From contig JAHEZM010000006.1 of NCBI GenBank assembly GCA_023251075.1, positions 1-64,000 of the forward strand: DNA of 64,000 nucleotides. Direction: 5' to 3'. Shown piece by piece: positions 1-9,697 of this stretch. Numbering within the stretch: the first letter of the stretch is position 1; each line of letters starts with the position of its first letter. The position numbers and the translations under genes were made by a program. The DNA comes from Flavobacteriales bacterium. GTDB taxonomy: Bacteria > Bacteroidota > Bacteroidia > Flavobacteriales_C > GCA-002722245. Below the pieces are notes generated by a model. That model was not told where the DNA came from. It saw only the letters and a list, made by a program, of their open reading frames with translations, and ran no database searches.

Positions 1-264
1 GTTTCTGTAGTTAATGCAGTGAGCTTGTATCCTAACCCATCTTCAGAAAACGTAAACGTTACTGTTTCTGCAACTAAAGTGGGCATGGCAAACATTACTG
101 TTTATGACTTAACCGGAAGAGTAGTTTATTCTGCATCTCAAAACTTAAGTGCAGGTAACAACTTATCTTCTATCAATGTTGCAAACTTCAACGCTGGTGC
201 ATACTTATTGAATGTAAGCGCTAACGGAGAAACAATGAATAAAACTTTCACTGTAGTGAAATAA
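1..264 (+). CDS. 3' end of a T9SS-exported protein (C-terminal sorting domain), cut by the window edge
   Basis: The reading frame is open from base 1 and ends at the TAA at 262-264; the true start lies upstream of the window. The visible ~87 residues are a type A T9SS sorting domain: a 'LYPNPSSENVNV' opening motif, a 'YDLTGRVV' beta segment and the ending 'GETMNKTFTVVK'. Such tails direct cargo through the outer membrane by the T9SS and are then removed. The domain and the terminator after it are almost identical to the end of the glycosidase gene at 474-3107, so the missing part may be a related enzyme; this is inference. Confidence 0.85.
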   Translation, partial: VSVVNAVSLYPNPSSENVNVTVSATKVGMANITVYDLTGRVVYSASQNLSAGNNLSSINVANFNAGAYLLNVSANGETMNKTFTVVK

Positions 265-280
265 TATATTCTAATTTTTA

Positions 281-316
281 AAGCCCTCATGGTTACAACC
301 ATGAGGGCTTTTTTAT
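281..316 (+). terminator. intrinsic terminator
   Basis: A perfect ~14-bp stem (281-294 with 297-310) around 'AC' is followed by a T run. It ends the T9SS cargo gene at the left edge. Nearly the same hairpin recurs at 3126-3160. Confidence 0.8.
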
Positions 317-473
317 TGCTATAAATTAAGCAGTCACATAAGTATCAATTTTATAACTTTTTTAAAAAATTCTATAACTATTAAAATCATATCGTGAATT
401 AGCTTTACATAAATGGGGGAAATTAATGTTGGGGAATACCTCTCTAACTATGTAAAACTATTAATTCACTATT

Positions 474-3107
474 ATGAAAATTCATCTTTTACAACGATCT
501 CCACACAACACAATCATTATTGTTTTGTGCTTTTTTTTATCGCTTTATTCGTACGCTGGTAATTTAAAAGTTACGGGGTATTTTCCTTCATATCGCGCAA
601 CAACAAATGTTGCGGCTCAGTGCGCTTACCTTACCGATATCATTTACTCATTTATCAACCCAAGCACTACAGGTTCTTTAATTAAAACAAGCAGTGGCGA
701 TGCTAATTTCGATTTCGACGCAAGTAAATTCACAGTAGTTAAAGATGCAGCAGCGGCAAAAGGAACCAATCTTTGGCTGGCCTTAGGAGGAGCTGATGCA
801 AGCGGATTAAGATCAGCAAGATTAAGTTCAGTATGTTCCAATTCAACTTACAGAACCACCTTAGCCACAGAACTTGTTGCTTATGCCAATTCGTTTGGTT
901 GCTACGGAATTTCTATCGATTGGGAATTTCCCACAAGCAGTGCCGATAAATCAAATCATTTGGCTTTATTGCAAGCCATCCACACAGCAATCTTGGCATC
1001 GAGCAATGTTAATTTAAAAGTTGCTCTTGCTGTGGGAGGAGAATACGCCGGAACAACAAATCATTTAGGCTATGCAGATGCGAGTCTTTTTTCTACAAAC
1101 GCAAGTTTAGTGGATGAATGGCATGTAATGGCCTACGATATGCCGGCTCCCAATGGAACTCCGTACGATGCAAACAACCACTCTTCACTTGCCGATGCAC
1201 AAGGCTCTATGGAAGGTTGGAATGGCAAAGGAGTTCCTTACAGCAAAATGCTTTTGGGTTTACCGTTTTATGCTCGCTCCTCTACCAGCAGATCAACCAC
1301 TTTAGAATACAATAATCTGGGCGGAACAGCCTCAACAAATTACAGTCAGGATAATTACGGAACATACTATTACAATGGCTGCCCTACTTTACAAAGCAAA
1401 ATTGATTTGGCTTATACTACCAAACAAGCTATGGGAGTTATGATTTGGGATTTAGGACAAGATTTTGCTCCCAGCAATCAGTACTCTTTGTTATCCTGTA
1501 TCAATACAAAAAAAACAAGTTTGTGTCCGGTACCCAAACCAAACTTAGGAGCCGACAGAGGATTCTGTTCTCCCAACACAGTTACTTTAGATCCGGGAGT
1601 TCCTAGTTCCACCGGCAGAACATTTTCGTGGTACAAAGACAATGTGTTATTGGGCAGTGAAACAGGAATAACCTTGGTAGTAAGCGCTGCCGGCACTTAT
1701 AAAGTTCATATTGCTGAAGGTACTTGTTATGCCGAAGATGAAGTTATTATTGTTGCAGGCTCTCCATTTACAACAACAGGTGCTTCGGGATGCAGTGGCG
1801 ACAATCTCACCCTAACAGTAAACAACCCTACCAACGGTAAAACCTATGATTGGTATGATGCCTCAGTATCTGGAACCAAAGTAGCCACAGGAACAAGCGT
1901 AAGTCAGATATTTAATTCCACCACCACCTGGTATGTAGAAGAAAAGGCAAGCGGAGTAAACACCTATACCTCCAGTGCACAAACATACAGCGATATTGTA
2001 ACTTTAGGTGGAGTATTTTGGGCGCAGGGAACCGATAGCTATAGGGGTCAACGAATTACGGTATCTGCCGATTTAACTGTAAAAAGCGTTCGTGTTTATG
2101 TTTCGCAAGCAAGTGGAGCAACCTTTAAAATTCGAGTTTTAAAATCTGTAGATAATTCTTTGGTAGCAGAAACCAGCACATTCACTTATGCCACTGCCAC
2201 TGTAAGTGGTGATGGTTATACCATTGAAGATATTAATGTTGGCCTGGCGCTTACTCCCGGCGATTATTTTATTTACCCTGAACTTAGCTCCGGAGTCATT
2301 GGATTTGGTGCCAATAAAGGATTAGCTTTTACGCAATCCGGCGTTTTTGATGTTGAAGCAAATAGTTATGTCGATTGGTCAGGAGGTGGAACTGCTACAT
2401 TTTTAACCAGTGAAAAAACAGATGCATCACACATACATTACGGATGTTTATTTAAAATAGTAATTGAAACCGGTGCCAATGCCTCTTGTGGAAGAACTGC
2501 TGCTACAGCTACTGTAGTAACTTGCGGACCACCATCTATCACCATTGTTAAACCTACTTCCAATCAGGATTTTCCATTTGATGGTAATGCAATTGCTTTA
2601 GAAGCAACCATTACTGATGAGGGATCTGTTGCATCCAGAACATTTGAAATTTATGATGGAAATACTTTGCTTAGCACTATCACCACCAGTGCGAACGGAA
2701 GTACTTTTACAGGATCATGGACCGCCACAACCTGGTATTCTTCTCATACTTACACTTTAAAAGTAAGTGCTACCGATAATAGTAACAATACTTCAACCGC
2801 TAGTGTTGATTTCACCGTTACTTCAGGCCTGGGTGTAAATGAAATTTCTGTAGTTAATGCAGTTAACTTGTATCCTAACCCTTCTTCAGAAAATGTAAAT
2901 GTTACTGTTTCTGCAACTAAAGTGGGCATGGCTACCATTACTGTTTATGACTTAACTGGAAGAGTAGTTTATTCTGCATCTCAAAACTTAAGTGCAGGTA
3001 ACAACTTATCTTCTATCAATGTTGCAAACTTCAACGCTGGTGCTTACTTATTGAATATAAGTGCTAACGGAGAAACAATGAATAAAACTTTCACTGTAGT
3101 GAAATAA
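474..3107 (+). CDS. secreted glycoside hydrolase family 18 protein (chitinase-like) with T9SS sorting domain
   Basis: This 877-residue protein has a signal peptide (residues 1-28, ending near 'YSYAG'). A GH18 TIM barrel (~31-345) follows, with 'WLALGG' (~101-106) and the active-site strand 'YGISIDWEF' at 144-152. Ig-like segments come next (~350-430 and ~700-790) around a beta-rich module (~510-640). The T9SS type A sorting domain is at ~795-877. GH18 enzymes hydrolyse beta-1,4-GlcNAc links in chitin or related glycans. The usual DxxDxDxE motif reads Y-x-x-S-x-D-x-E: the acid Glu151 and Asp149 are kept, but the first two Asp are replaced. Activity is therefore likely but not certain; a non-chitin substrate or binding role is possible. 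Confidence 0.88.
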   Translation: MKIHLLQRSPHNTIIIVLCFFLSLYSYAGNLKVTGYFPSYRATTNVAAQCAYLTDIIYSFINPSTTGSLIKTSSGDANFDFDASKFTVVKDAAAAKGTNLWLALGGADASGLRSARLSSVCSNSTYRTTLATELVAYANSFGCYGISIDWEFPTSSADKSNHLALLQAIHTAILASSNVNLKVALAVGGEYAGTTNHLGYADASLFSTNASLVDEWHVMAYDMPAPNGTPYDANNHSSLADAQGSMEGWNGKGVPYSKMLLGLPFYARSSTSRSTTLEYNNLGGTASTNYSQDNYGTYYYNGCPTLQSKIDLAYTTKQAMGVMIWDLGQDFAPSNQYSLLSCINTKKTSLCPVPKPNLGADRGFCSPNTVTLDPGVPSSTGRTFSWYKDNVLLGSETGITLVVSAAGTYKVHIAEGTCYAEDEVIIVAGSPFTTTGASGCSGDNLTLTVNNPTNGKTYDWYDASVSGTKVATGTSVSQIFNSTTTWYVEEKASGVNTYTSSAQTYSDIVTLGGVFWAQGTDSYRGQRITVSADLTVKSVRVYVSQASGATFKIRVLKSVDNSLVAETSTFTYATATVSGDGYTIEDINVGLALTPGDYFIYPELSSGVIGFGANKGLAFTQSGVFDVEANSYVDWSGGGTATFLTSEKTDASHIHYGCLFKIVIETGANASCGRTAATATVVTCGPPSITIVKPTSNQDFPFDGNAIALEATITDEGSVASRTFEIYDGNTLLSTITTSANGSTFTGSWTATTWYSSHTYTLKVSATDNSNNTSTASVDFTVTSGLGVNEISVVNAVNLYPNPSSENVNVTVSATKVGMATITVYDLTGRVVYSASQNLSAGNNLSSINVANFNAGAYLLNISANGETMNKTFTVVK

Positions 3108-3125
3108 TATATTGTAATTTTTTTT

Positions 3126-3160
3126 AAGCCCTCATGGTCACAACCATGAGGGCTTTTTTA
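3126..3160 (+). terminator. intrinsic terminator
   Basis: A 13-bp stem (3126-3138 with 3143-3155) is followed by a T run after the GH18 gene. It differs by few bases from the hairpin at 281-316. Confidence 0.8.
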
Positions 3161-3247
3161 TTGTGCTTCCCGCAACCCTAGCCCATTTAGAAAGTATAAG
3201 TATTCTCCAAATAATAGTTTATTTTTGATTTTCAATCAGCACATACA

Positions 3248-5455
3248 ATGACAGAACCTACGGTAGTTATAGATCTAGAAAAAGAAAAACAAGAAATATT
3301 AAAGCGATACAGAGGATTATTACGTGCCGGAAAAAAAGTTCGCACCGACCAAGAAAAAAAACTCATTCGTAAAGCCCTCACCGTAGCCATTGATGCGCAC
3401 AAAGAAATGCGCCGAAAATCAGGAGAACCCTACATTTATCACCCTATTGAAGTAGCCAGAATTACTGCCGACGAAATTGGATTGGGAACTACCTCTATTA
3501 TTTGCGCATTGCTACACGACACCGTTGAAGACACACACATAACCCTTGATGATGTGAACTCAATGTTTGGTGAAAAGGTGATGAAAATTGTGGATGGGTT
3601 AACCAAAATTTCCTCCATGGTAGACACTGGAGAAAATCAATTCTCCATTCAGGCAGAAAATTTCAAAAGAATATTGCTTACTCTTTCCGATGACATTAGA
3701 GTAATTCTGATAAAGCTTGCTGACAGGTTGCATAATATGCGAACAATGGAGTTTATGCCCCGACATAAACAATTAAAAATCGCATACGAAACCTTAAATA
3801 TTTATGCTCCACTGGCACATCGTTTAGGACTATATGCCATTAAAACAGAATTGGAAGATTTAGGATTGCGTTATACTGAACCTGAATTGTATAAAACCAT
3901 AGAAGAGAATCTATCTTCTACTCAAAAGAAAAGAACACGATACATCAACAAATTCAGCTTACCTATTATCAATATACTTACCGACAAAGGTTTTGATTTC
4001 GATATAAAAGGAAGAACAAAAAGCATCTTCTCCATTGCCAATAAAATGAAGAAAAAAGATGTGGAATTTGATGAAGTGTATGATATTTTTGCTATTCGCA
4101 TCATTCTAAATTCGAAACCGGAAGATGAAAAAACCGATTGCTGGAAAGTTTATTCCCACGTAACGGATTTATATACTCCTCGTCCGGATAGATTGCGCGA
4201 CTGGATTTCTACTCCAAAAGGAAATGGGTACGAATCTTTACACACTACGGTGATGGGACAAGATGGTCGTTGGGTAGAAGTTCAAATCCGCACCAAGCGA
4301 ATGGATGAAATTGCCGAGAAAGGATTAGCCGCACACTGGAAATATAAATCCTTGAGTCCGGAACAAGAAAATCATTTAGACACCTGGATTTCTAAAATCA
4401 CCAAGATGCTAGAATCGGGTGATAACAATGCATTGGAGTTTATTGATGATTTTAAAATGAATTTCTTTGCTGATGAAATTTATGTATTTACACCAGCAGG
4501 CGACATTAAAAATTTACCTACCGGAGCAACAGCCCTCGATTTTGCTTATGAAATTCACTCGCGTGTAGGCGATCAGTGCATAGGCGCAAAAGTGAATCAC
4601 AAATTAGTTCCGCTGAATTACGAATTACAAAGCGGTGAACAAATTGAAATTCTAACATCGAAAAAACAAACTCCAAAAGAAGAATGGTTACAATACGTTG
4701 TTACGGCAAAAGCTAAAAGTTGCATTAAAGAGGCAATGAAGGAAGAACAAAAGAAAATTGCTGTTGACGGGAAAGAGAAATTCAAAGTATGGATGGATCA
4801 ATTGGCAATCATTGTTAATCCTAATGTATTGGGCCAATTAACTCAACATTTCGGTGTACCTAGTGTAGGTGATTTATATTACAAAATTGCCACTGATGTT
4901 GTTCAATTGAATGACATAGAAAAATTTTACAAACAAAAATTTGAAAACAAAAAGAAGAAAGTTCCTAAAGAAAAAGAAAAAACAAAAGCAGGTAAAATCG
5001 GGATGCTCACTTTAGGAATTGATGAACATATCAATTATAAATTATCACCTTGTTGTAATCCAATCCCTGGCGATGAAGTATTTGGGTTCAATAGTGCCGA
5101 CGAAGGAATAAAAATTCACAAAACCAATTGTCCGAATGCAATGCACTTACTTTCCAACTTTGCATCTCGTACTATTAAAGCACAGTGGAACAACAATCAA
5201 AATGTAGCTTTCTTAACGGGAATTCAATTTATTGGAATTGATGATTTTGGTTTATTAAACAAAATCACCACCATTATTTCTATGGAAGAACACATCAATA
5301 TCAAATCTATTTTCTTTACATCAGAAGAAGGATTTTTTGAAGGAAAAATCATGTTGTATGTTACCAACACTGAACATTTACAAAGCTTAATGGATAAATT
5401 CAAGCAAATTAATGGGGTGCACAAGGTAGATCGATTAATGGATGTTACCGGGTAA
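3248..5455 (+). CDS. rel: bifunctional (p)ppGpp synthetase/hydrolase, Rel/SpoT type
   Basis: Cytosolic stringent-response enzyme that makes ppGpp from GDP/GTP and ATP and also hydrolyses it. At 735 residues it has the full long-RSH length. The HD hydrolase domain carries 'HDTVEDT' (His90-Asp91, Glu94-Asp95), so hydrolysis should be active. The synthetase domain (~240-360) contains 'GRTKSIFSIANKM' and 'YESLHTTV'. A TGS domain (~410-472, 'VFTPAGDIKNLPTGATALDF'), a Cys-containing conserved region ('CCNPIPGDEV') and a C-terminal ACT domain (~660-735) follow. A TAnnTTTG-like element (3220-3227) lies just before the start. It stands alone between a terminator and a convergent gene. Confidence 0.96.
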   Translation: MTEPTVVIDLEKEKQEILKRYRGLLRAGKKVRTDQEKKLIRKALTVAIDAHKEMRRKSGEPYIYHPIEVARITADEIGLGTTSIICALLHDTVEDTHITLDDVNSMFGEKVMKIVDGLTKISSMVDTGENQFSIQAENFKRILLTLSDDIRVILIKLADRLHNMRTMEFMPRHKQLKIAYETLNIYAPLAHRLGLYAIKTELEDLGLRYTEPELYKTIEENLSSTQKKRTRYINKFSLPIINILTDKGFDFDIKGRTKSIFSIANKMKKKDVEFDEVYDIFAIRIILNSKPEDEKTDCWKVYSHVTDLYTPRPDRLRDWISTPKGNGYESLHTTVMGQDGRWVEVQIRTKRMDEIAEKGLAAHWKYKSLSPEQENHLDTWISKITKMLESGDNNALEFIDDFKMNFFADEIYVFTPAGDIKNLPTGATALDFAYEIHSRVGDQCIGAKVNHKLVPLNYELQSGEQIEILTSKKQTPKEEWLQYVVTAKAKSCIKEAMKEEQKKIAVDGKEKFKVWMDQLAIIVNPNVLGQLTQHFGVPSVGDLYYKIATDVVQLNDIEKFYKQKFENKKKKVPKEKEKTKAGKIGMLTLGIDEHINYKLSPCCNPIPGDEVFGFNSADEGIKIHKTNCPNAMHLLSNFASRTIKAQWNNNQNVAFLTGIQFIGIDDFGLLNKITTIISMEEHINIKSIFFTSEEGFFEGKIMLYVTNTEHLQSLMDKFKQINGVHKVDRLMDVTG

Positions 5456-5485
5456 AAAACACCTTGATTTTAACGAAAAAATATT

Positions 5486-6352
5486 CTATCTCAAAAAAGT
5501 ATATTGATAGAAATAATTTACTCCTGTTCTTCTTACCACCAGCAATCCATCTTTATAATGAAATCTGCTTTCTAATTCTTTTTTAACAACACCCGATTCA
5601 TCGTACTCTTTCGTGTTTTCAGAAACTCTTTCGTTTTTATGATTGTGTATTACTTCAACAAATTCCAATAAGTACAAAGATCCATTTGCTCCCAAAAGAT
5701 ATTCTTTTTGCCAAATCAAATCGTTCCATTGATTGTTTTGAATCTCACTTTTACTGACCACAATACCTTGGGTAAAATTTTCAATTTGTGTTTTTTTCCC
5801 TTCACTATTGTATTCAAATTTTTGCACAATAGAGTCATTAGTACTTTGTATATAGGCGGTGTGTTTTATCAATTTACCATTTGCATATTGATTTCTATAA
5901 GTAATATCCGCTGAAAGAGAATCGTTTGAAAATAACTTTTCTGAAACAACTGTTCCCTGAAGATCATATTCAAAAAACTTCGATCTAAATGGTTTTAACT
6001 TTGCGGTATTTTCCTGATTATAATATTTCGAAGAAATTCTGTTATCTCGAGCATCATAATCATTTACAATTAGTACTTCTAGCTCATTCGTATTATAATC
6101 GTAATTTTTTTGCAGCGCAACCTTACCCGATGCGGTGTATTCATACTTTGCAATTCTATCGATTGCCCTTCTGCTCTTCTCCTGAAAAGTAGAATCATAA
6201 ATCACTTCTTTCAAAACCTTATTGTTATCCTCATCAATCTCTTGAATAGAAAGCACCTTTTGTGCTTTTAAAACAGAATCATTCATCCCTTCAAACACCT
6301 GAGCATTTATAGAGGGAATTCCCAAAAACATTAACCATAATAGCTTTTTCAT
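5486..6352 (-). CDS. secreted hypothetical protein with YD-like beta repeats
   Basis: This 288-residue protein has a cleavable signal peptide ('LWLMFLGIPSINAQ', residues ~4-18). The rest is a series of short repeats of the type 'Y-x-x-x-G-K', such as 'EYTASGKV', 'EYDLQGTV', 'EYNSEGKK' and 'EYDESGVV'. These resemble YD/RHS-type or MORN-like beta-strand repeats of surface proteins. There is no T9SS tail or lipobox, so a periplasmic location is the simplest guess. It converges with rel. I cannot name a function. Confidence 0.75.
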   Translation of the reverse strand: MKKLLWLMFLGIPSINAQVFEGMNDSVLKAQKVLSIQEIDEDNNKVLKEVIYDSTFQEKSRRAIDRIAKYEYTASGKVALQKNYDYNTNELEVLIVNDYDARDNRISSKYYNQENTAKLKPFRSKFFEYDLQGTVVSEKLFSNDSLSADITYRNQYANGKLIKHTAYIQSTNDSIVQKFEYNSEGKKTQIENFTQGIVVSKSEIQNNQWNDLIWQKEYLLGANGSLYLLEFVEVIHNHKNERVSENTKEYDESGVVKKELESRFHYKDGLLVVRRTGVNYFYQYTFLR

Positions 6353-6457
6353 AGCCTACAAACATACTTATTTCCCTAATAAAAAAATAAAATTTCATTT
6401 TACCCAACCTTATCCATTTTTGCTTTGTACCCATGATATAACCAAATTTATTTCATT

Positions 6458-6952
6458 ATGAAAAATGTATTAAAAAGAATTTTATTAAGCGCTGGTTTAA
6501 GCGCATTCATGCTAACTTCATGTGTTGATGATCCTATTGAACCCATTGACCCAAAACCACCCGTTGATGAATGTCACGACAGCACATTAATTGGAACAGA
6601 TACTGTACACCAAGGGGCATGGATGTATTTAGATCCTGTTTGCGGTTGCGACGGCCAAACTTACATCAATGGTGATGTTGCCCGTTACACCTACGGCGTT
6701 ATAAATTACACTAAAGGCGAATGTGGAAAAAAGAGAGATACTACAGAAGTTCCAGTTGATACTACAGGCTGCTACGATCCAACATTGATAGATTCAACCG
6801 TTTACTACCCTGCCGTTTATCTTCCGGTATGTGGTTGTGATGGTATAACTTATTCCAATGAAATGGAAGCTAAGTATGTATATGGCGTAAAATCGTATAT
6901 TTCTGGCGAATGTGGGAAAAACAATAACGACAGTAACATAGTAGTGTATTAA
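6458..6952 (+). CDS. lipoprotein with two Kazal-like repeats
   Basis: This 164-residue protein begins with a lipoprotein signal peptide ending 'AFMLTSC' (lipobox cysteine at residue 22). Two copies of a Kazal-like unit follow, 'PVCGCDGQTYINGDVARY' and 'PVCGCDGITYSNEMEAKY', each with an upstream Cys and a closing 'GECGK'. Kazal modules are disulfide-bonded serine-protease inhibitor folds. An extracytoplasmic protease-inhibitor or protein-binding role is plausible, but the reactive loop cannot be judged from this. A strong hairpin with a TTCG loop follows. Confidence 0.82.
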   Translation: MKNVLKRILLSAGLSAFMLTSCVDDPIEPIDPKPPVDECHDSTLIGTDTVHQGAWMYLDPVCGCDGQTYINGDVARYTYGVINYTKGECGKKRDTTEVPVDTTGCYDPTLIDSTVYYPAVYLPVCGCDGITYSNEMEAKYVYGVKSYISGECGKNNNDSNIVVY

Positions 6953-6960
6953 TGTTGATT

Positions 6961-7001
6961 CAATACAAAACAGGGGACTTCGGGTCCTCTGTTTTGTATT
7001 A
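6961..7001 (+). terminator. long UUCG-loop hairpin terminator
   Basis: A ~17-bp stem reads AATACAAAACAG... on one side and ...CTGTTTTGTATT on the other, closed by a TTCG loop. The T-rich 3' arm fits termination of the Kazal lipoprotein transcript. Confidence 0.7.
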
Positions 7002-7062
7002 AAACACAATTCAACCTAATCTTTGATTGGCGTTGAACTTTAATTTTTAATACATTGCCTTA

Positions 7063-7628
7063 ATGACGATTGAGAGAGAGCTAATAATACAATGTTTACA
7101 AAAAGATAGAAGAGCACAAGAAAAGCTCTACAAAATCTGTTTTCAGTTGTTGATGCCTTTATGCTACAAATATGTGCGGCAAGAAGAGCTAGCTAGAGAA
7201 CTATTGAATCAGGCCTTTGTTAAAATCGTCTATGCTCTGGAAAATTACAACGCAGAATTATCATTTAAAAAATGGGCACAAAGCATTACACTCAATCACT
7301 TGATTAATGAATACCACAAACAAAAAAGAATAAGAGCAATAATAGATGAAAATATAGCAGATGAAACTATGGAATATAGATCAATAGAAAAATCGAAAAA
7401 TGCTTACGATTATGAAGTTGAAAATGAGCATTTGAATAAGATTTTAGAAAAATTACCGCCCGCAACCAGAAAAGTATTTAACTTGTTTGCCCTTGAAGGG
7501 TATTCTCACAACGAAATAAGTGAAATACTCAATATATCTACTGGTACTTCTAAATGGCATTTATCAAGTGCTAAAGAGTTATTGAAAAAAATTGTTGCCG
7601 GAACATTTACTTTTTTATTGTTTTTAAA

Positions 7629-7632
<4 letters not shown>
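7063..7632 (+). CDS. ECF-type RNA polymerase sigma factor
   Basis: This 189-residue protein has sigma-70 region 2 (~20-95, with 'WAQSITLNHLINEYHKQKR') and region 4 (~125-175), whose helix-turn-helix reads 'GYSHNEISEILNISTGTSK'. ECF sigma factors redirect RNA polymerase to small regulons when released from an anti-sigma factor. The stop codon overlaps the next gene's start by 4 bases (ATGA), so the two are translationally coupled. This is the arrangement expected of a sigma/anti-sigma pair. The last ~13 residues are unusually hydrophobic. Confidence 0.9.
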
Positions 7633-8861
<1,229 letters not shown>

Positions 8862-8862
8862 T

Positions 8863-8916
8863 TTATTTATAAATCTCCTTCTTCCTGCTAAACAAAACAT
8901 TCTTCATCAACGAAGC
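8863..8916 (-). pseudogene. remnant of a folD 3' end
   Basis: Read on the minus strand, these 54 bases encode 'ASLMKNVLFSRKKEIYK' plus TAA. The intact folD at 12233-13114 ends '[17 protein letters not shown]' plus TAA, and the DNA is also very similar (compare 12233-12286). Nothing upstream of 8916 resembles folD. It is best read as the broken tail of a second copy, or a small duplicated segment. Confidence 0.75.
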
Positions 8917-9016
8917 AAAAGAAAATGTTGTAACATTTCTTTAAAAAATTGTAAAACAATTTTATCTCTTAGTTTATACCTTGTGTTTAGTTGGGGGCCA
9001 CTTAAAACCTTATACT

Positions 9017-9130
9017 ATGAATGAAGACTTTATCTCCAAAATTGTTTTTTTCTTTTTTTGTTTATTGATTTCCATCACACTCATTGTGAGCTGCTCTTTT
9101 TTGCTGTTGGAATATCATTACTTCGACTAA
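9017..9130 (+). CDS. 37-residue single-helix membrane peptide
   Basis: ATG at 9017, TAA at 9128-9130. The product is a short acidic start (MNEDFISK), one hydrophobic helix rich in Phe/Leu/Ile (residues ~9-31) and a polar tail 'EYHYFD'. The start context 'TATACTATG' resembles that of the next gene (TATACTCTATG at ~9159-9169). It sits 36 bases before that gene. It could be a real small membrane protein or a chance frame. Confidence 0.4.
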   Translation: MNEDFISKIVFFFFCLLISITLIVSCSFLLLEYHYFD

Positions 9131-9166
9131 GGAAATTGATTGTTTAACTAACTAAAACTATACTCT

Positions 9167-9640
9167 ATGAAATCCAAAACACTAACTTTTATATTTGCGT
9201 GCTGCTCAATTGCACACTGCTTATCTCAAACTAATTCCAATGTTTTAAACGAAAAAAATGATTTGGAAAAATACTTTAATATTGATATTTCTGAAGTACA
9301 AAGAAATGAAATAAAGAAAGAAATAGATTCTTTCAATGTGAAAATTGCTAGTGATTCCACCAACTCAGCCTTATTTACAGAGCGTGGTTTTTGTTATGCC
9401 AAACTTGGTTTACACGTATTTGCAATTCACGATTATAACAAAGCTATAATGTTAGACAAAGCAAATTCTAATGCCTATTATTTAAGAGGATCATCGAAAA
9501 ACAGATTTTTCATTACTAAAAGTGGTTGCAACGACATTAAAACGGCAAGTGAATACCAACACCAGGAGGCCGAAAAAGAATATGAAATTAAATGCGGCAG
9601 ATATCAACTCGACGATAATAATTACATTACCCAACAGTAA
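9167..9640 (+). CDS. exported TPR-repeat protein
   Basis: This 157-residue protein has a signal peptide (residues 1-20, ending 'AHCLSQ'). About two tetratricopeptide units follow (~60-130), including 'ALFTERGFCYAKLGLHVFAI' and 'NAYYLRGSSKNRFF'. TPRs are protein-binding helical pairs, so a periplasmic scaffold role is possible. The function is not known. It ends at a hairpin shared with the convergent T9SS cargo gene. Confidence 0.75.
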   Translation: MKSKTLTFIFACCSIAHCLSQTNSNVLNEKNDLEKYFNIDISEVQRNEIKKEIDSFNVKIASDSTNSALFTERGFCYAKLGLHVFAIHDYNKAIMLDKANSNAYYLRGSSKNRFFITKSGCNDIKTASEYQHQEAEKEYEIKCGRYQLDDNNYITQQ

Positions 9641-9665
9641 AAGAATCTCGTGGTTTGTTTTGATT

Positions 9666-9697
9666 AGCCGAATTAACCCACTGCGGTTGATTCGGCT
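9666..9697. terminator. hairpin between convergent genes
   Basis: AGCCGAAT (9666-9673) pairs with ATTCGGCT (9690-9697), with extra ACC/GGT pairs inside. TTTA follows on the plus strand, toward which it fits the TPR gene. Confidence 0.55.
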
